A program made the translations under genes and the position numbers. From an uncultured Hungatella sp. (lineage in GTDB: Bacteria; Bacillota; Clostridia; Lachnospirales; Lachnospiraceae), in the NCBI GenBank assembly GCA_910585645.1, contig CAJUFP010000005.1, positions 13,233 through 77,232 on the forward strand: DNA of 64,000 nucleotides. The letters run 5' to 3'. Below the pieces are notes generated by a model. It was given only the letters and a program-made list of their open reading frames with translations, was not told the DNA's origin and did not search any database. How positions within the stretch are numbered: position 1 is the first letter of the stretch; each line of letters begins with the position of its first letter. Positions 9,020-18,415 of the stretch are shown here, piece by piece.

Positions 9020-12000
9020 ATGTTCGGTTTTAATGAATCAAGTTATGAAAATTCTATAGTAGAATTGCTTGAAAGCCTTGGATATACACACCTTTATGGA
9101 CCTGATGTAAAGAGAGATATACATAATCCTTTATATGAAGAACAACTGAGGAGTTCACTGGAATCCATCAATCCGAAGCTGCCTGCGGTGGCCATTGATG
9201 AGGCTGTCATGAAAATCAGGGAATACGAGGCTGGAAGTCTTGTGTCCAAGAATGAAATTTTTACAGATTATATTCAGAATGGCGTTACAGTATCATATCA
9301 AAAAAAGGGAGAACAGGTCAGTGAAATTGTAAGGTTAGTGGACTATGATAATCCGGCTAATAACAGTTTCATTGTGGCAAATCAGTGGACATATGAGGAA
9401 TATGAGACAAAACGTCCGGATGTGGTTATATTCCTAAATGGTATGCCTGTTGTTGTTATGGAATTGAAGTCTCCCAAGGCAGATTCAGTTACGGTTGACG
9501 ACGCATATCAGCAGATTCAGAATTATAAGAAGTCTATAGAGAGCTTCTTTATTTACAATGCATTCTGCGTGATTAGCGACCAGTCACAGACGAAGGCTGG
9601 TACCATCACAGCATCGATTGACCGTTTTATGGAATGGAAAACTGTTGATGGGGATTATGAAGATACAAGGTTTGCAGATTTTACAACTTTGATAAAGGGC
9701 ATGTTTGCAAAAGACCGATTTCTTGATATCTTGCATAATTTTATCTGCTTCTCAAAAGAAATTACAGGGGATGTTAAGATATTAGCAGCATACCACCAGT
9801 ATTTCGCTGTAAAGAAAGCAGTGGAGTCTACCAGAAAAGCAAGTGCAGATGGCGGAGACGGCAGAGGCGGCGTGTTCTGGCATACACAGGGTAGTGGAAA
9901 ATCTCTATCTATGATTTTCTATGCAAAGTATTTGCAGGAAGCATTGAACAGCCCGACAATTGTTGTCATTACGGATAGGAATGAATTGGACGATCAGTTG
10001 TTTACCCAGTTTTCAAAATGTAAAGATTTTCTGAGACAGACTCCGATACAGGCACAAAAGAGACGTCTATCAGATGATGAAAAGAGAAATGGTTCTAAAA
10101 CGATTGCGCTCATGGACTGGTTAGACGGAAGAACGGCCAACGGCATTATCTTTACTACTATGCAGAAGTTTGAAGAGAGCGACGAACCGCTTTCTCCAAG
10201 AAGAAATATCGTGGTAATGGCGGATGAAGCACATAGAAGCCAGTATGGTTTTGAGGAACGTGTCAATGCTAAAACAGGCAAGATTACTATTGGTAACGCA
10301 AGACGTGTCAGAAATGCCATTCCTCATGCAACCTATATAGGATTTACCGGAACGCCGATTGAACTGGAAGACAGAAACACATTAGAGGTGTTTGGCAATT
10401 ACATAGATGTTTATGATATGTCCCAGGCAGTGGCGGATGGTGCGACCAGACCAATTTATTATGAGAGCCGAGTAATCAAACTGGAACTTGACCCGGAGAT
10501 TGTGGCGCAGATTGATGAAACGTACGAGCGTCTGAAAGCTAATGCAAATGAGGTAGATATCGAAAGGAGTAAACACGAGCTGGCTCATATGGACAGCGTC
10601 CTCGGTACTCCGAAAGTGCTTAATTCTTTATGCACAGACATCTTAGAACATTATGAAAGCTGCCGACAGTATGAACAGACAGGTAAGGCTATGATTGTTG
10701 CGTATTCCAGACCGATTGCAGTAAAGATATATCAGAAAATACTTGAAATGCGTTCGGGATGGGAGAACAAGGTTAAGATTGTCATGACTGGCGGCAACCA
10801 AGACCCTGCAGAATGGAAAGAACTGACGGGAAACAAGTCATATAGAGAAAGCCTTGCAAGAGAATTTAAGGATAATAACAGCGAATTTAAGATTGCTATT
10901 GTAGTTGATATGTGGCTGACAGGTTTTGATGTTCCGTCATTGTCTACCATGTATATCTTTAAACCGATGAAGGGACATAATCTGATGCAGGCTATCGCCC
11001 GTGTTAATCGTGTGTTTAAGGATAAAGAGGGTGGTCTGATTGTTGATTACATTGGAATTGCATCTGCTTTGAAAGCAGCTATGAAACAATATACAGAATC
11101 TGATCGGAAGAAATTTAGCAACATGGATGTGGCAAAGACTGCATACCTGAAATTCCAAGAAAAGTTATCTGTATGTCGCGACTTGATGTATGGCTATGAT
11201 TACAGCGATTTCATGACAACCGAGAGCGGCCTGCGAAGAGCGAACCTCATAACAGGCGGCGTGAACTTCTTGTCCGCTCCAGAAAATGCAGAGACACTGG
11301 AGAATTATCTGACTGAATGTTATATGATGCGACAGGCATTTTCGTTGTCAAAGAGTATAGCGACAGCAGATGAGAGGCGTGAAGAAGCATATTTTGAAAC
11401 GGTTAGGTCAGTATTGATTAAGGTGGTTAAGCCAGGTCCATTATCCTTTAAAGAGATTAACGCCCAGGTCAATGAACTGTTAAAACAGAGTGTGCAGAGT
11501 GATGGGGTTATCAATCTGTTCACAGATGTGGATACTGAGTTTAATCTGTTCAATACGGCTTTTATGGAAGAAGTTTCAAAGATGCCGGAAAAGAATCTTT
11601 CCGTAGAATTGCTGAAAAAATTGATTGGCGAGCAAGTAAAAATTTATAAGAGAACCAATGTTGTAAAATCGCAGGAATTTTCAGCTATGCTTAACAGAGT
11701 GGTTAAATCTTATCTAAATGGAATGCTGACCAACGAAGAAGTGATAGAAGAACTGATGAAGATGGCTCAGGATATCAGCAATGCGCATAAAGCTGGTGAT
11801 GAAATGGGATTGTCGGATGAAGAACTTGCATTTTATGATGCATTGACAAAACCGGAAGCAGTAAAAGATTTTTATACGAATGGCCAGCTTATTGCAATCA
11901 CACGGGAGTTGACAGAGGAACTGCGCAGTTCACGTACTGTTGACTGGGAAAAGAAGGAATCTGCAAGAGCGGCCATGAGAAAGAAAGTAAAGAGACTGCT

Positions 12001-12151
12001 CAAAAAATATAAATATCCACCGGAAGGAATGGAAGACGCATTGAGAATTGTTATTGAGCAGTGCGAGATGTGGGTGGATAATGAAGAGCATATTGCGGCT
12101 GCAAACAGAAGAATGGCATCATATTATTCTGCATTTTCAAACAAAAAATAA
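9020..12151 (+). CDS. hsdR: Type I restriction enzyme endonuclease/translocase subunit
   Basis: A 1043-residue motor-nuclease subunit. The N-terminal PD-(D/E)xK nuclease is visible as RPDVVIFLNG...VVMELKS (about 133-153). The SF2 translocase follows, with Walker A HTQGSGKS (about 290-297), the DEAH box (about 395-400) and motif III GFTGTPI (about 440-446); later motor motifs include MWLTGFDVPSL and QAIARVNR. A helical C-terminal region would contact the HsdM/HsdS core. The ATG has a strong AGGAGGTG site. The 67-base gap after hsdS contains no terminator, so it is likely the last gene of the same operon, and a terminator follows at once. Confidence 0.95.
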   Translation: MFGFNESSYENSIVELLESLGYTHLYGPDVKRDIHNPLYEEQLRSSLESINPKLPAVAIDEAVMKIREYEAGSLVSKNEIFTDYIQNGVTVSYQKKGEQVSEIVRLVDYDNPANNSFIVANQWTYEEYETKRPDVVIFLNGMPVVVMELKSPKADSVTVDDAYQQIQNYKKSIESFFIYNAFCVISDQSQTKAGTITASIDRFMEWKTVDGDYEDTRFADFTTLIKGMFAKDRFLDILHNFICFSKEITGDVKILAAYHQYFAVKKAVESTRKASADGGDGRGGVFWHTQGSGKSLSMIFYAKYLQEALNSPTIVVITDRNELDDQLFTQFSKCKDFLRQTPIQAQKRRLSDDEKRNGSKTIALMDWLDGRTANGIIFTTMQKFEESDEPLSPRRNIVVMADEAHRSQYGFEERVNAKTGKITIGNARRVRNAIPHATYIGFTGTPIELEDRNTLEVFGNYIDVYDMSQAVADGATRPIYYESRVIKLELDPEIVAQIDETYERLKANANEVDIERSKHELAHMDSVLGTPKVLNSLCTDILEHYESCRQYEQTGKAMIVAYSRPIAVKIYQKILEMRSGWENKVKIVMTGGNQDPAEWKELTGNKSYRESLAREFKDNNSEFKIAIVVDMWLTGFDVPSLSTMYIFKPMKGHNLMQAIARVNRVFKDKEGGLIVDYIGIASALKAAMKQYTESDRKKFSNMDVAKTAYLKFQEKLSVCRDLMYGYDYSDFMTTESGLRRANLITGGVNFLSAPENAETLENYLTECYMMRQAFSLSKSIATADERREEAYFETVRSVLIKVVKPGPLSFKEINAQVNELLKQSVQSDGVINLFTDVDTEFNLFNTAFMEEVSKMPEKNLSVELLKKLIGEQVKIYKRTNVVKSQEFSAMLNRVVKSYLNGMLTNEEVIEELMKMAQDISNAHKAGDEMGLSDEELAFYDALTKPEAVKDFYTNGQLIAITRELTEELRSSRTVDWEKKESARAAMRKKVKRLLKKYKYPPEGMEDALRIVIEQCEMWVDNEEHIAAANRRMASYYSAFSNKK

Positions 12152-12158
12152 ATGAAAT

Positions 12159-12201
12159 AGCGGCTTTTGGAGTATTGAACCAGGAGCCGCTGTATTTTTA
12201 A
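12159..12201 (+). terminator. Intrinsic terminator after hsdR
   Basis: A 7-bp perfect stem AGCGGCT/AGCCGCT with a 19-base loop is followed by GTATTTTTAATTTTTTT. It closes the restriction operon and marks the approximate right edge of the AT-rich segment. Confidence 0.75.
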
Positions 12202-12273
12202 TTTTTTTTATAAAATTTGGTCTCATATCCACCCATACAGGAGATTTTCCCATGGCAGATATAAAGCTTTATA

Positions 12274-13446
12274 TCACTCCCCATCCACATCCACCGCGTC
12301 CCAGATAATATCCCGAAAGGTATCTAATGGCTGGTCTGTTTTGGCGGATTCCAGAAAAATCACATCATAGGGGTTTCCCTCGTACAGGGGGCCGTAATTG
12401 CAGGTGGCCAGCTGGTCATTGGCATCGTCCACATATCCGGTATAGGTGGCCGGAGGAATATGAGTTCTGTCTTTCATCACTTTTTCAGACACAAAATACA
12501 TGTAAAAATGCAGTAGAACAAACATTTTCCGCACCCCGTCAAAGGATGTCTTAATAAAATCGGAAAACTTGTATTTATTAGGGAAATTTAGTTTAGCCAG
12601 GTCGTGCAGCCTGGCGTTTTTGGAGAAGGACCGACCAGGCGCCTCGGTTTTATAATATCCCGGCAGGTCAATCCCAAAGATCTGTGCCAGCATAAAGTCT
12701 GTAGAGGATACGTTGAGTCCCTTGAGATCATGGAAGGTGTCGTTGTAAAGAAAGTATTCCCGCACAACCAATCCATGAAATTTTTCGTAGTCGCTGCCCG
12801 AAAAGCCGGCGCCGGTTTTTCGATGGAGGTTCACCAGCTCCTCGTCCTCCCTGGTTCCCTGAATTCGTTCCAATAGATAGTCCATCTCTCTTTTGATAGT
12901 CTGATTGTATTCACAGAAACTTTCCGGATTGTCGGCCACATAGTGTAAAAATTCCTGGTCTGAATGAAGATGGATGATGTCCTCCTCCATGGCATTGGTA
13001 AACCGGATGGGGGCCCTGCCCTGGGAGGCCGTGGGGGCGTCTTCCAGGATCTTTTCGGCCTGTTTAAGGAGAGATAAAGCGTGGGCGTAGTTTCTGCCTT
13101 TTGAGAAACAGTAGCAGTATACGGCTTCCCGGATATCGCGGCAGTTAAAGCTGCGGCAGAGATAAATGCGGTCGAAAAAGTCCCGCACCTGGTCATAGCT
13201 AAATTCCAGCACAAAGCAGAGTTCGTGCATTTTCTGGCGGCTGGGATTTTCAAAAAGGGGGCGTCTGCGCCCGGAAAACCAGTCTTTTAGCGTGTTCCTG
13301 CTGATGGGGACCTGGGCTTTCTGGTACATGTCCAGGAGAAAGGCGGCGCGGGCGTTTACATCCTGGTCGTCTTCTGTATAGCCGCGGTCCCTTAGAATGT
13401 CTGTTAGCGGTATGTAAAAAGGCTGGATTCGGTCTGTGTTTATCAT
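12274..13446 (-). CDS. Hypothetical protein, possible DNA-binding regulator, divergent from the kinase gene
   Basis: A 390-residue soluble protein that I do not recognise. Residues about 30-95 look like a helix-turn-helix region: a helix (AAFLLDMYQKAQVP), then ISRNTLKDWFSGRRRP, then a helical SRQKMHELCFVL segment, reminiscent of XRE-type domains. The rest is mainly helical and charged, with a TPR-like stretch about residues 105-130 (YAHALSLLKQAEKIL) and a C-terminal part without motifs. The ATG is preceded on the reverse strand by AGAGGA. It is transcribed divergently from the kinase-NB-ARC gene across about 296 bases, a position typical of a regulator of the big cluster. That role is inference only. 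Confidence 0.65.
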   Translation of the reverse strand: MINTDRIQPFYIPLTDILRDRGYTEDDQDVNARAAFLLDMYQKAQVPISRNTLKDWFSGRRRPLFENPSRQKMHELCFVLEFSYDQVRDFFDRIYLCRSFNCRDIREAVYCYCFSKGRNYAHALSLLKQAEKILEDAPTASQGRAPIRFTNAMEEDIIHLHSDQEFLHYVADNPESFCEYNQTIKREMDYLLERIQGTREDEELVNLHRKTGAGFSGSDYEKFHGLVVREYFLYNDTFHDLKGLNVSSTDFMLAQIFGIDLPGYYKTEAPGRSFSKNARLHDLAKLNFPNKYKFSDFIKTSFDGVRKMFVLLHFYMYFVSEKVMKDRTHIPPATYTGYVDDANDQLATCNYGPLYEGNPYDVIFLESAKTDQPLDTFRDIIWDAVDVDGE

Positions 13447-13483
13447 GGAAATTGTCCTCTGTAACTTTCTATAGTTTTGGATG

Positions 13484-13492
13484 TATGGATTG
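13484..13492 (-). promoter_or_regulatory. Extended -10 element for the reverse gene
   Basis: Read on the reverse strand this is TGGTACAAT, an extended -10 (TGn plus TACAAT), about 40 bases before the start codon. The -35 region is weak. It mirrors an identical TGGTACAAT on the forward strand at 13546-13554. Confidence 0.4.
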
Positions 13493-13545
13493 TACCATCT
13501 TTGTGGGAGGAAAGAAAGGGAAATTTACGAAAAATTTTATTTATG

Positions 13546-13554
13546 TGGTACAAT
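13546..13554 (+). promoter_or_regulatory. Extended -10 element for the kinase-NB-ARC gene
   Basis: TGGTACAAT, an extended -10 box, with a poor -35 (TTTACG at 13524-13529, 19 bases upstream of the TACAAT). It predicts a transcript leader of about 180 bases before the kinase start codon. Confidence 0.4.
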
Positions 13555-13560
13555 GGTTGT

Positions 13561-13742
13561 AACAGTTCAGATAGGTCTGCGCGTTTACCGCGCTGACCGT
13601 ATGACAACTTGAGCTGACACAATGGGTCATAAGAACGCCGGGACTGTTCTGTCCCGTTATTTGGATGGGACAAGGATGGGCTCGGGGTATGTGAAAAGCA
13701 GAGAACATGAAAAAATAATCAGGAGAAAGCAGGAGAGAGATC
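13561..13742 (+). other. Structured 5' leader of the kinase transcript
   Basis: The predicted untranslated leader contains a hairpin built on GCGCG-TTTAC-CGCGC, extended by GTC/GAC, and a second hairpin GGGAC-TGTTCT-GTCCC. The remainder up to AGGAGAGAG is unstructured by eye. I do not recognise a known riboswitch or T-box in it. Confidence 0.3.
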
Positions 13743-16700
13743 ATGGACAGGAGAACACCGCTTCGGCCGGACCAGGCTTTAATCTTATATGCCGATCCCC
13801 GGGAAGAGGGACAGGGCGTGGTGTTTCAGGTATGCGGGGAGATAGACAGGGGAAGGAGCTGTATCGTGTATGAAGGATCGTACCGGGACAGCGTGGACGC
13901 AGTACATCTGGCGCGGCTGAAGGAGTGCTATCCCCGCCAGGAGGGACTTTGCCGGGATGAGGACGGACGGATCTGTGTCCGCGCGGCCTGGGAAGAGGGA
14001 CAGAAGGAAGGTGGAGCTGACGGGGCGTCAGCGGCTGTGGCGGTACATGGCAATGGAAGGGGATATGGGGCGGAGGAACATCCGAACGAGGGACATCCGG
14101 ACAAGGGATATCCGGGTGAGGGATATCCGGACGAGGGACATCCAAACAAGGAACATCCGTGCGAAGGAGATTCGGACGAGGAGCGAGCACAGGCGTCCCA
14201 GGCGGTCCTGGCGTGGTTTGGGACAGCCAAGGAGAGATTTATAGACGCCTACCGGACGCAGGTGGAGCTGAGTAAAAAGGCAGGCCTGTCCAACCGGATC
14301 CTTCACGCCTTTCAGATCTATTATGGCAACAACACCCTGTATTCGGTTATGGATTACACGGAGGGGACGGATTACGGGAAGATCGGGAAGGAGGAGATCG
14401 GGAAAGTGATCCGGCGGATCCGGGCCGTGGCCATGGCCCTGGAGCAGTATCACCAGAGAGGATTTCTATACCTGGATATTAAGCCGGAAAATATCTGGAT
14501 TATCCGGGAAAGCGATGACATGGTGTACCTGTTTGACCACGATTCCGTGGTGAGGATGGAGGAGCTGCCCGGGCTTAGCCCAAAGGATATTGCCTGCACA
14601 GAGGGATTTGAGGCGCCGGAGATTTTAAGGGGAGATGTGAGGAGTATTGGTCTGCCTGCGGATGTGTACGGGCTGGGGGCTTTGTTTTACTATAAGCTTA
14701 TGGGTGTTTGTCCCGGGCGCAGGGAGCGGGAGAGGGGAGCCGGATACGATTTTGCCCAGGTGGAGAAAGAGAATCCTCTGTGCCGTCCCCTTGTGTTTAA
14801 GCGGCTTGGGCAGTTTTTTTCCAGGACTCTGGCAGCGGCCAGGGAAGTCCGCTTTGGGACCATGGGGGAGGCGGCCGTGGAGCTTGAAAAGCTTCTGGAG
14901 CTTTGCGATCCTTCGTCCGTGTATGCCCTGGACAATTTTGTGTACCACCAGAGCTGTTTTATCGGGAGAGACAGGGAGTTAGGGAACATGGGAAGGCGTC
15001 TTGACAACATGCATGTCCTGTTTCTCCATGGGATCGGGGGGATCGGAAAGACGGAGCTGGCTCTCCGCTACGGGTACAAAAACCGGGACAGATATGATAC
15101 CATCCTGTTTTTAAGGGTGGAGGAAGGGCTTTTGGAGAGCCTGGGCAGGGAGGATGTGAGTCTTCGGGGGTTTGCCAGGGAGGAAGAGGAAGAGCTAAGC
15201 AAGTATGTGCCCCGGAAGCTGGAGGCGCTGCGGACGTGCCTGACAGGGGAGGATCTGCTGATCCTGGACAATCTTGACGAGGAAGATGAGTTTTTGGAGG
15301 AGGTTCTGTCCCTGCCCTGCCATATTGTTATCACCTCACGGCAGGATTTTCGGGACTGGAATTATCCCCAGATGGAGATATATGAGCTGAACGGCGAGGA
15401 GGAGGTGATGGAGCTGTTTCGGGCCTACAATGCCGTCTCCTATGAGGAGGATGAGCTGGAGGCAGTGCGGGATATGATCCAATATATGGACTACCACACC
15501 ATGTTGACAGAGCTTCTGGCCAAGCATCTGCGGGTGTCCGGGCTTTCTCCAAGAGAGGTGAAAAAGCGGATGGAGGGGGAGCTTGGCATCATCGGGCTTA
15601 GCCGGGAGGAAGTGCGCCACCGGAAGGGGAAGACGCGGCTTCAAACCTCGGTGCAGAACCATCTAAGGATCTTGTTTGACACCAGCAGCCTGGGGCGGGA
15701 GGAGGTCCGGATTTTGGAGGATCTGTCTCTGTTTGCCGGGGTGCGGCTGGACCGGGAGATGTTTCTGGAATGGCGGGGAGGCGACCCCGGCGACGGGGAG
15801 GACCTGGAACGGCTTGTGCTGCGGGGATGGGTGGAGGAGTGGGAGGACAAAAAAGTTTCCCTCCACCAGATCGTGCTGGACTTGGTTTATGGGGAGTGTT
15901 ACAGGGGGAAAGGAGAAGAGAATGGAAGCGGGAAAAAGATAGGCGGGGAGAAGAGGCCGGAAGAAAGGGATGAGAAAAAAACAGGGGAAGGAGAGAGCAA
16001 AGGGGATGATCCGGAGGACAGAGGCAGGGAGCAGGGAAGGAATCTGATCCGGTCTATGGCGGAATATGCGGCGTCGGAACCTGTGAACTGGACGGAAAGG
16101 CAGATCAGAGATAAGCTGTGCGGCATATTTAGCAGGCGGGTCTGTGGGAGAGACCAGGATACCTTGGATTTTTATCTGTCTTACTGCGAGCATATCCGCA
16201 ATAAGGAAGAGTGGGTGGATATCTGTCTGGAAGCCTGGGAGAAGGAGCCGGAGTGTTACAGAGAGGAGCTGGCAAGGGTCTGCATACTGAAAGGGAAGGC
16301 GGCATTGAGGGAAATGGAAGAAGACATCCAGTGCCTTTTTGATGAGGAAGTGCAGGAGCAGGCAGCAGGGAGAGCCGTGGAGTGGTTTAGGAGAGCCATA
16401 GGGTATCGGGAAGAGGGCCGTTTTTTATTTTCCATAGGAAGGTTTTGCTATAAAGCCGTGGAAAATCTTGTGATAAATGAGCCGGCGGTTCTGGCGGTAT
16501 GCAGGGCCAGCGAGGAATGGATGGAGAGAGGGGCAAAGCTTTATGAGCAGGACCCGGGGCGGGATGATAAGATCCTGTCGTCGATGTATGAGGATCTGAT
16601 GGATTTTTATGACCCGGAGGCATTGGTAATGATCCGGCCGGAACATTTCGCAAATCTGGATAAGCGGCTTTTTTATGGAAAAAAACGGCAGGAACTTGGT

Positions 16701-18392
16701 CTTTGGGAAGGATATATTGATCTCTACGGCTTTTCCTACACCGAGGCGGCACAGCAGGCCGAGAGACAGGGGGATGTGGAGGCCGCGGTGAGATATTATG
16801 AGATGGCGGCGGTGACAGGTGAGGAGGACTTTCTTTTTTGTGAGGCGAGTCTGGGGCTTTTGTATGAAGAGTTGGGAGAATACCAGAAGGCTGTCAATCT
16901 TTTCCAGTGGGTTTTTCATGATCGGGAAGAGGGAACCGCGGCTCTGCATCTTGGCCGGGTGTATAGAAAGATGGGGGAAACCCAGAAGGCGTTACAGTGG
17001 CTGGAGCGGGGAATGGAGCTTTGCAGAAGGAAGAGCCAGGATGGAGGCGGACCGTATTGGAAGGCAAAGGTATTGGAAGGGTATCTGGAAGGAGCCAGGA
17101 TGCAGGGGGAGCAAGGGCGGGAATTTTGGACAAAAGCCATGGCGTATTATGAGGAGGAGAAGGGGGCTATAAAAGGGGAGAAAGGCGCGATCGGGTTTCA
17201 GATCGCGTACGGAAGGTGGTTCATGGAGGAGGCGGAAAATAAAGCCGGAAAAGAAGAGCAGGAGGAATTTGAAAAGGCCGGGGAACTTTTCGTGGATGCC
17301 GCGAAGAACTGCCTGGAAAATTACATGGATGACCGCAGGGAAGAGATAGCAGGGCTTTTGGGGAGGGCGGCGGAAAGGATCAGGGATCCTTGGTTTCAGG
17401 CCCAGGCATTTTATCTGCTAGGGAGACTGGCTGTGGAATTTGAGGATAAGGATGAGGAGCTGGCCAAGGTGTATTATGACAGGGCCCGGGAGACTTTGGA
17501 GGGTTTGGAGAAGGGATGCCAGGGCCATGGGAAGCAAACGGATATCTGCCGGGATCAGAGAGCGGTTTTTATGGGACTTTGGAATGATCTGGCAGATGGA
17601 TACGCTTCCATTGAAGCCTATGACCAGGAGGAGCGATGCAGGAGTCAATGCGATCATGAATTGGTGGCGTGGAAAAAGGTAAGGGAGCTGGAACAAAATG
17701 GGGATATGGACAGAGATGAGCGGCTAAAGAAGCAGATGGAGGTGTGGGAAGACAGCGGGGACATATGCAGGGATATTTGGAAGTATGGAAAGGGATTTCG
17801 TGCCGGGAACGAAGGAGGAGACAAGACAGCGGGGGAGAGAGACCGAAGGATTTCTATGGCCATAAGATGTTACACCCAGGCCAGGGAGATGTGGCGCCAG
17901 ATAAAGTGGGAGGAGAGATTTCGCAGCCTTTACATGCTTTCCCGCACTATGGAACACTGGGCTGACGCGGAACTGGAAAGGGGACATGGGACGCAGGCTA
18001 AAGAGGTTTTGCTTTGGTGGCGGGAAGAAATCTTTGCGTTATGGGCGCAGGATCAGGAGAACGACGAAACAAGAGAACTTTCGGGGCAGCTTCGGGGTAT
18101 GGCAGAAATATGGGAGAAGGCGGGGGATAAGGAGAGCGCCATCCTGTGCCGGCTGGAGGGCGGGATCCTGGGACTGGGAGCAGCCTATGAGCGGGGAGAT
18201 GTGATGAGCGCGTCCAATGTGTTTTTTGGGCGGGCGGAGCTTGGAATAGAGGAGAAGGAGATCGATGGTATCCTGGATGTGTGCGATTATGTTGTCAGAC
18301 TGTGCGGGGGAAATGAGGCGTGGAAAGAGCTGGGGATCAAGTGCGAAGAGCTGGCCAAACGATACCGGGAGAAGAAAATTTCCTTTAAGTAA
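13743..18392 (+). CDS. Ser/Thr protein kinase-NB-ARC (STAND)-TPR protein
   Basis: A 1549-residue multidomain protein. Residues about 20-370 form a eukaryotic-like kinase: catalytic loop LDIKPEN with the catalytic Asp at about 244, a metal-binding DHD in place of DFG, and the F-helix Asp in PADVYGLG, so it may be active. Residues about 400-700 form an NB-ARC-type STAND ATPase with P-loop GIGGIGKT (about 429-436) and Walker B LLILDNLDEE (about 505). A charged linker (about 720-765) leads to a long helical region to the end, with TPR-like units (AVNLFQWVF, ALQWLERGMEL). No membrane segment is seen. STAND proteins are signal-triggered switches. As first gene of the rightward cluster, a sensor/licensing role is likely but inferred. 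A repeat tract lies between kinase subdomains. Confidence 0.85.
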   Translation: MDRRTPLRPDQALILYADPREEGQGVVFQVCGEIDRGRSCIVYEGSYRDSVDAVHLARLKECYPRQEGLCRDEDGRICVRAAWEEGQKEGGADGASAAVAVHGNGRGYGAEEHPNEGHPDKGYPGEGYPDEGHPNKEHPCEGDSDEERAQASQAVLAWFGTAKERFIDAYRTQVELSKKAGLSNRILHAFQIYYGNNTLYSVMDYTEGTDYGKIGKEEIGKVIRRIRAVAMALEQYHQRGFLYLDIKPENIWIIRESDDMVYLFDHDSVVRMEELPGLSPKDIACTEGFEAPEILRGDVRSIGLPADVYGLGALFYYKLMGVCPGRRERERGAGYDFAQVEKENPLCRPLVFKRLGQFFSRTLAAAREVRFGTMGEAAVELEKLLELCDPSSVYALDNFVYHQSCFIGRDRELGNMGRRLDNMHVLFLHGIGGIGKTELALRYGYKNRDRYDTILFLRVEEGLLESLGREDVSLRGFAREEEEELSKYVPRKLEALRTCLTGEDLLILDNLDEEDEFLEEVLSLPCHIVITSRQDFRDWNYPQMEIYELNGEEEVMELFRAYNAVSYEEDELEAVRDMIQYMDYHTMLTELLAKHLRVSGLSPREVKKRMEGELGIIGLSREEVRHRKGKTRLQTSVQNHLRILFDTSSLGREEVRILEDLSLFAGVRLDREMFLEWRGGDPGDGEDLERLVLRGWVEEWEDKKVSLHQIVLDLVYGECYRGKGEENGSGKKIGGEKRPEERDEKKTGEGESKGDDPEDRGREQGRNLIRSMAEYAASEPVNWTERQIRDKLCGIFSRRVCGRDQDTLDFYLSYCEHIRNKEEWVDICLEAWEKEPECYREELARVCILKGKAALREMEEDIQCLFDEEVQEQAAGRAVEWFRRAIGYREEGRFLFSIGRFCYKAVENLVINEPAVLAVCRASEEWMERGAKLYEQDPGRDDKILSSMYEDLMDFYDPEALVMIRPEHFANLDKRLFYGKKRQELGLWEGYIDLYGFSYTEAAQQAERQGDVEAAVRYYEMAAVTGEEDFLFCEASLGLLYEELGEYQKAVNLFQWVFHDREEGTAALHLGRVYRKMGETQKALQWLERGMELCRRKSQDGGGPYWKAKVLEGYLEGARMQGEQGREFWTKAMAYYEEEKGAIKGEKGAIGFQIAYGRWFMEEAENKAGKEEQEEFEKAGELFVDAAKNCLENYMDDRREEIAGLLGRAAERIRDPWFQAQAFYLLGRLAVEFEDKDEELAKVYYDRARETLEGLEKGCQGHGKQTDICRDQRAVFMGLWNDLADGYASIEAYDQEERCRSQCDHELVAWKKVRELEQNGDMDRDERLKKQMEVWEDSGDICRDIWKYGKGFRAGNEGGDKTAGERDRRISMAIRCYTQAREMWRQIKWEERFRSLYMLSRTMEHWADAELERGHGTQAKEVLLWWREEIFALWAQDQENDETRELSGQLRGMAEIWEKAGDKESAILCRLEGGILGLGAAYERGDVMSASNVFFGRAELGIEEKEIDGILDVCDYVVRLCGGNEAWKELGIKCEELAKRYREKKISFK
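14076..14180 (+). repeat. Seven tandem 15-bp units encoding a pentapeptide (EHPNE/GHPDK/GYPDE type)
   Basis: Seven consecutive 15-base units, consensus GGACATCCGGACGAG, encode EHPNE, GHPDK, GYPGE, GYPDE, GHPNK, EHPCE and GDSDE. The tract sits inside the N-terminal kinase domain, probably in a loop. The unit length is a multiple of three, so copy-number change would keep the frame. Confidence 0.85.
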
Positions 18393-18415
18393 GCTGACAG
18401 GCGAGGAGGATGTTT

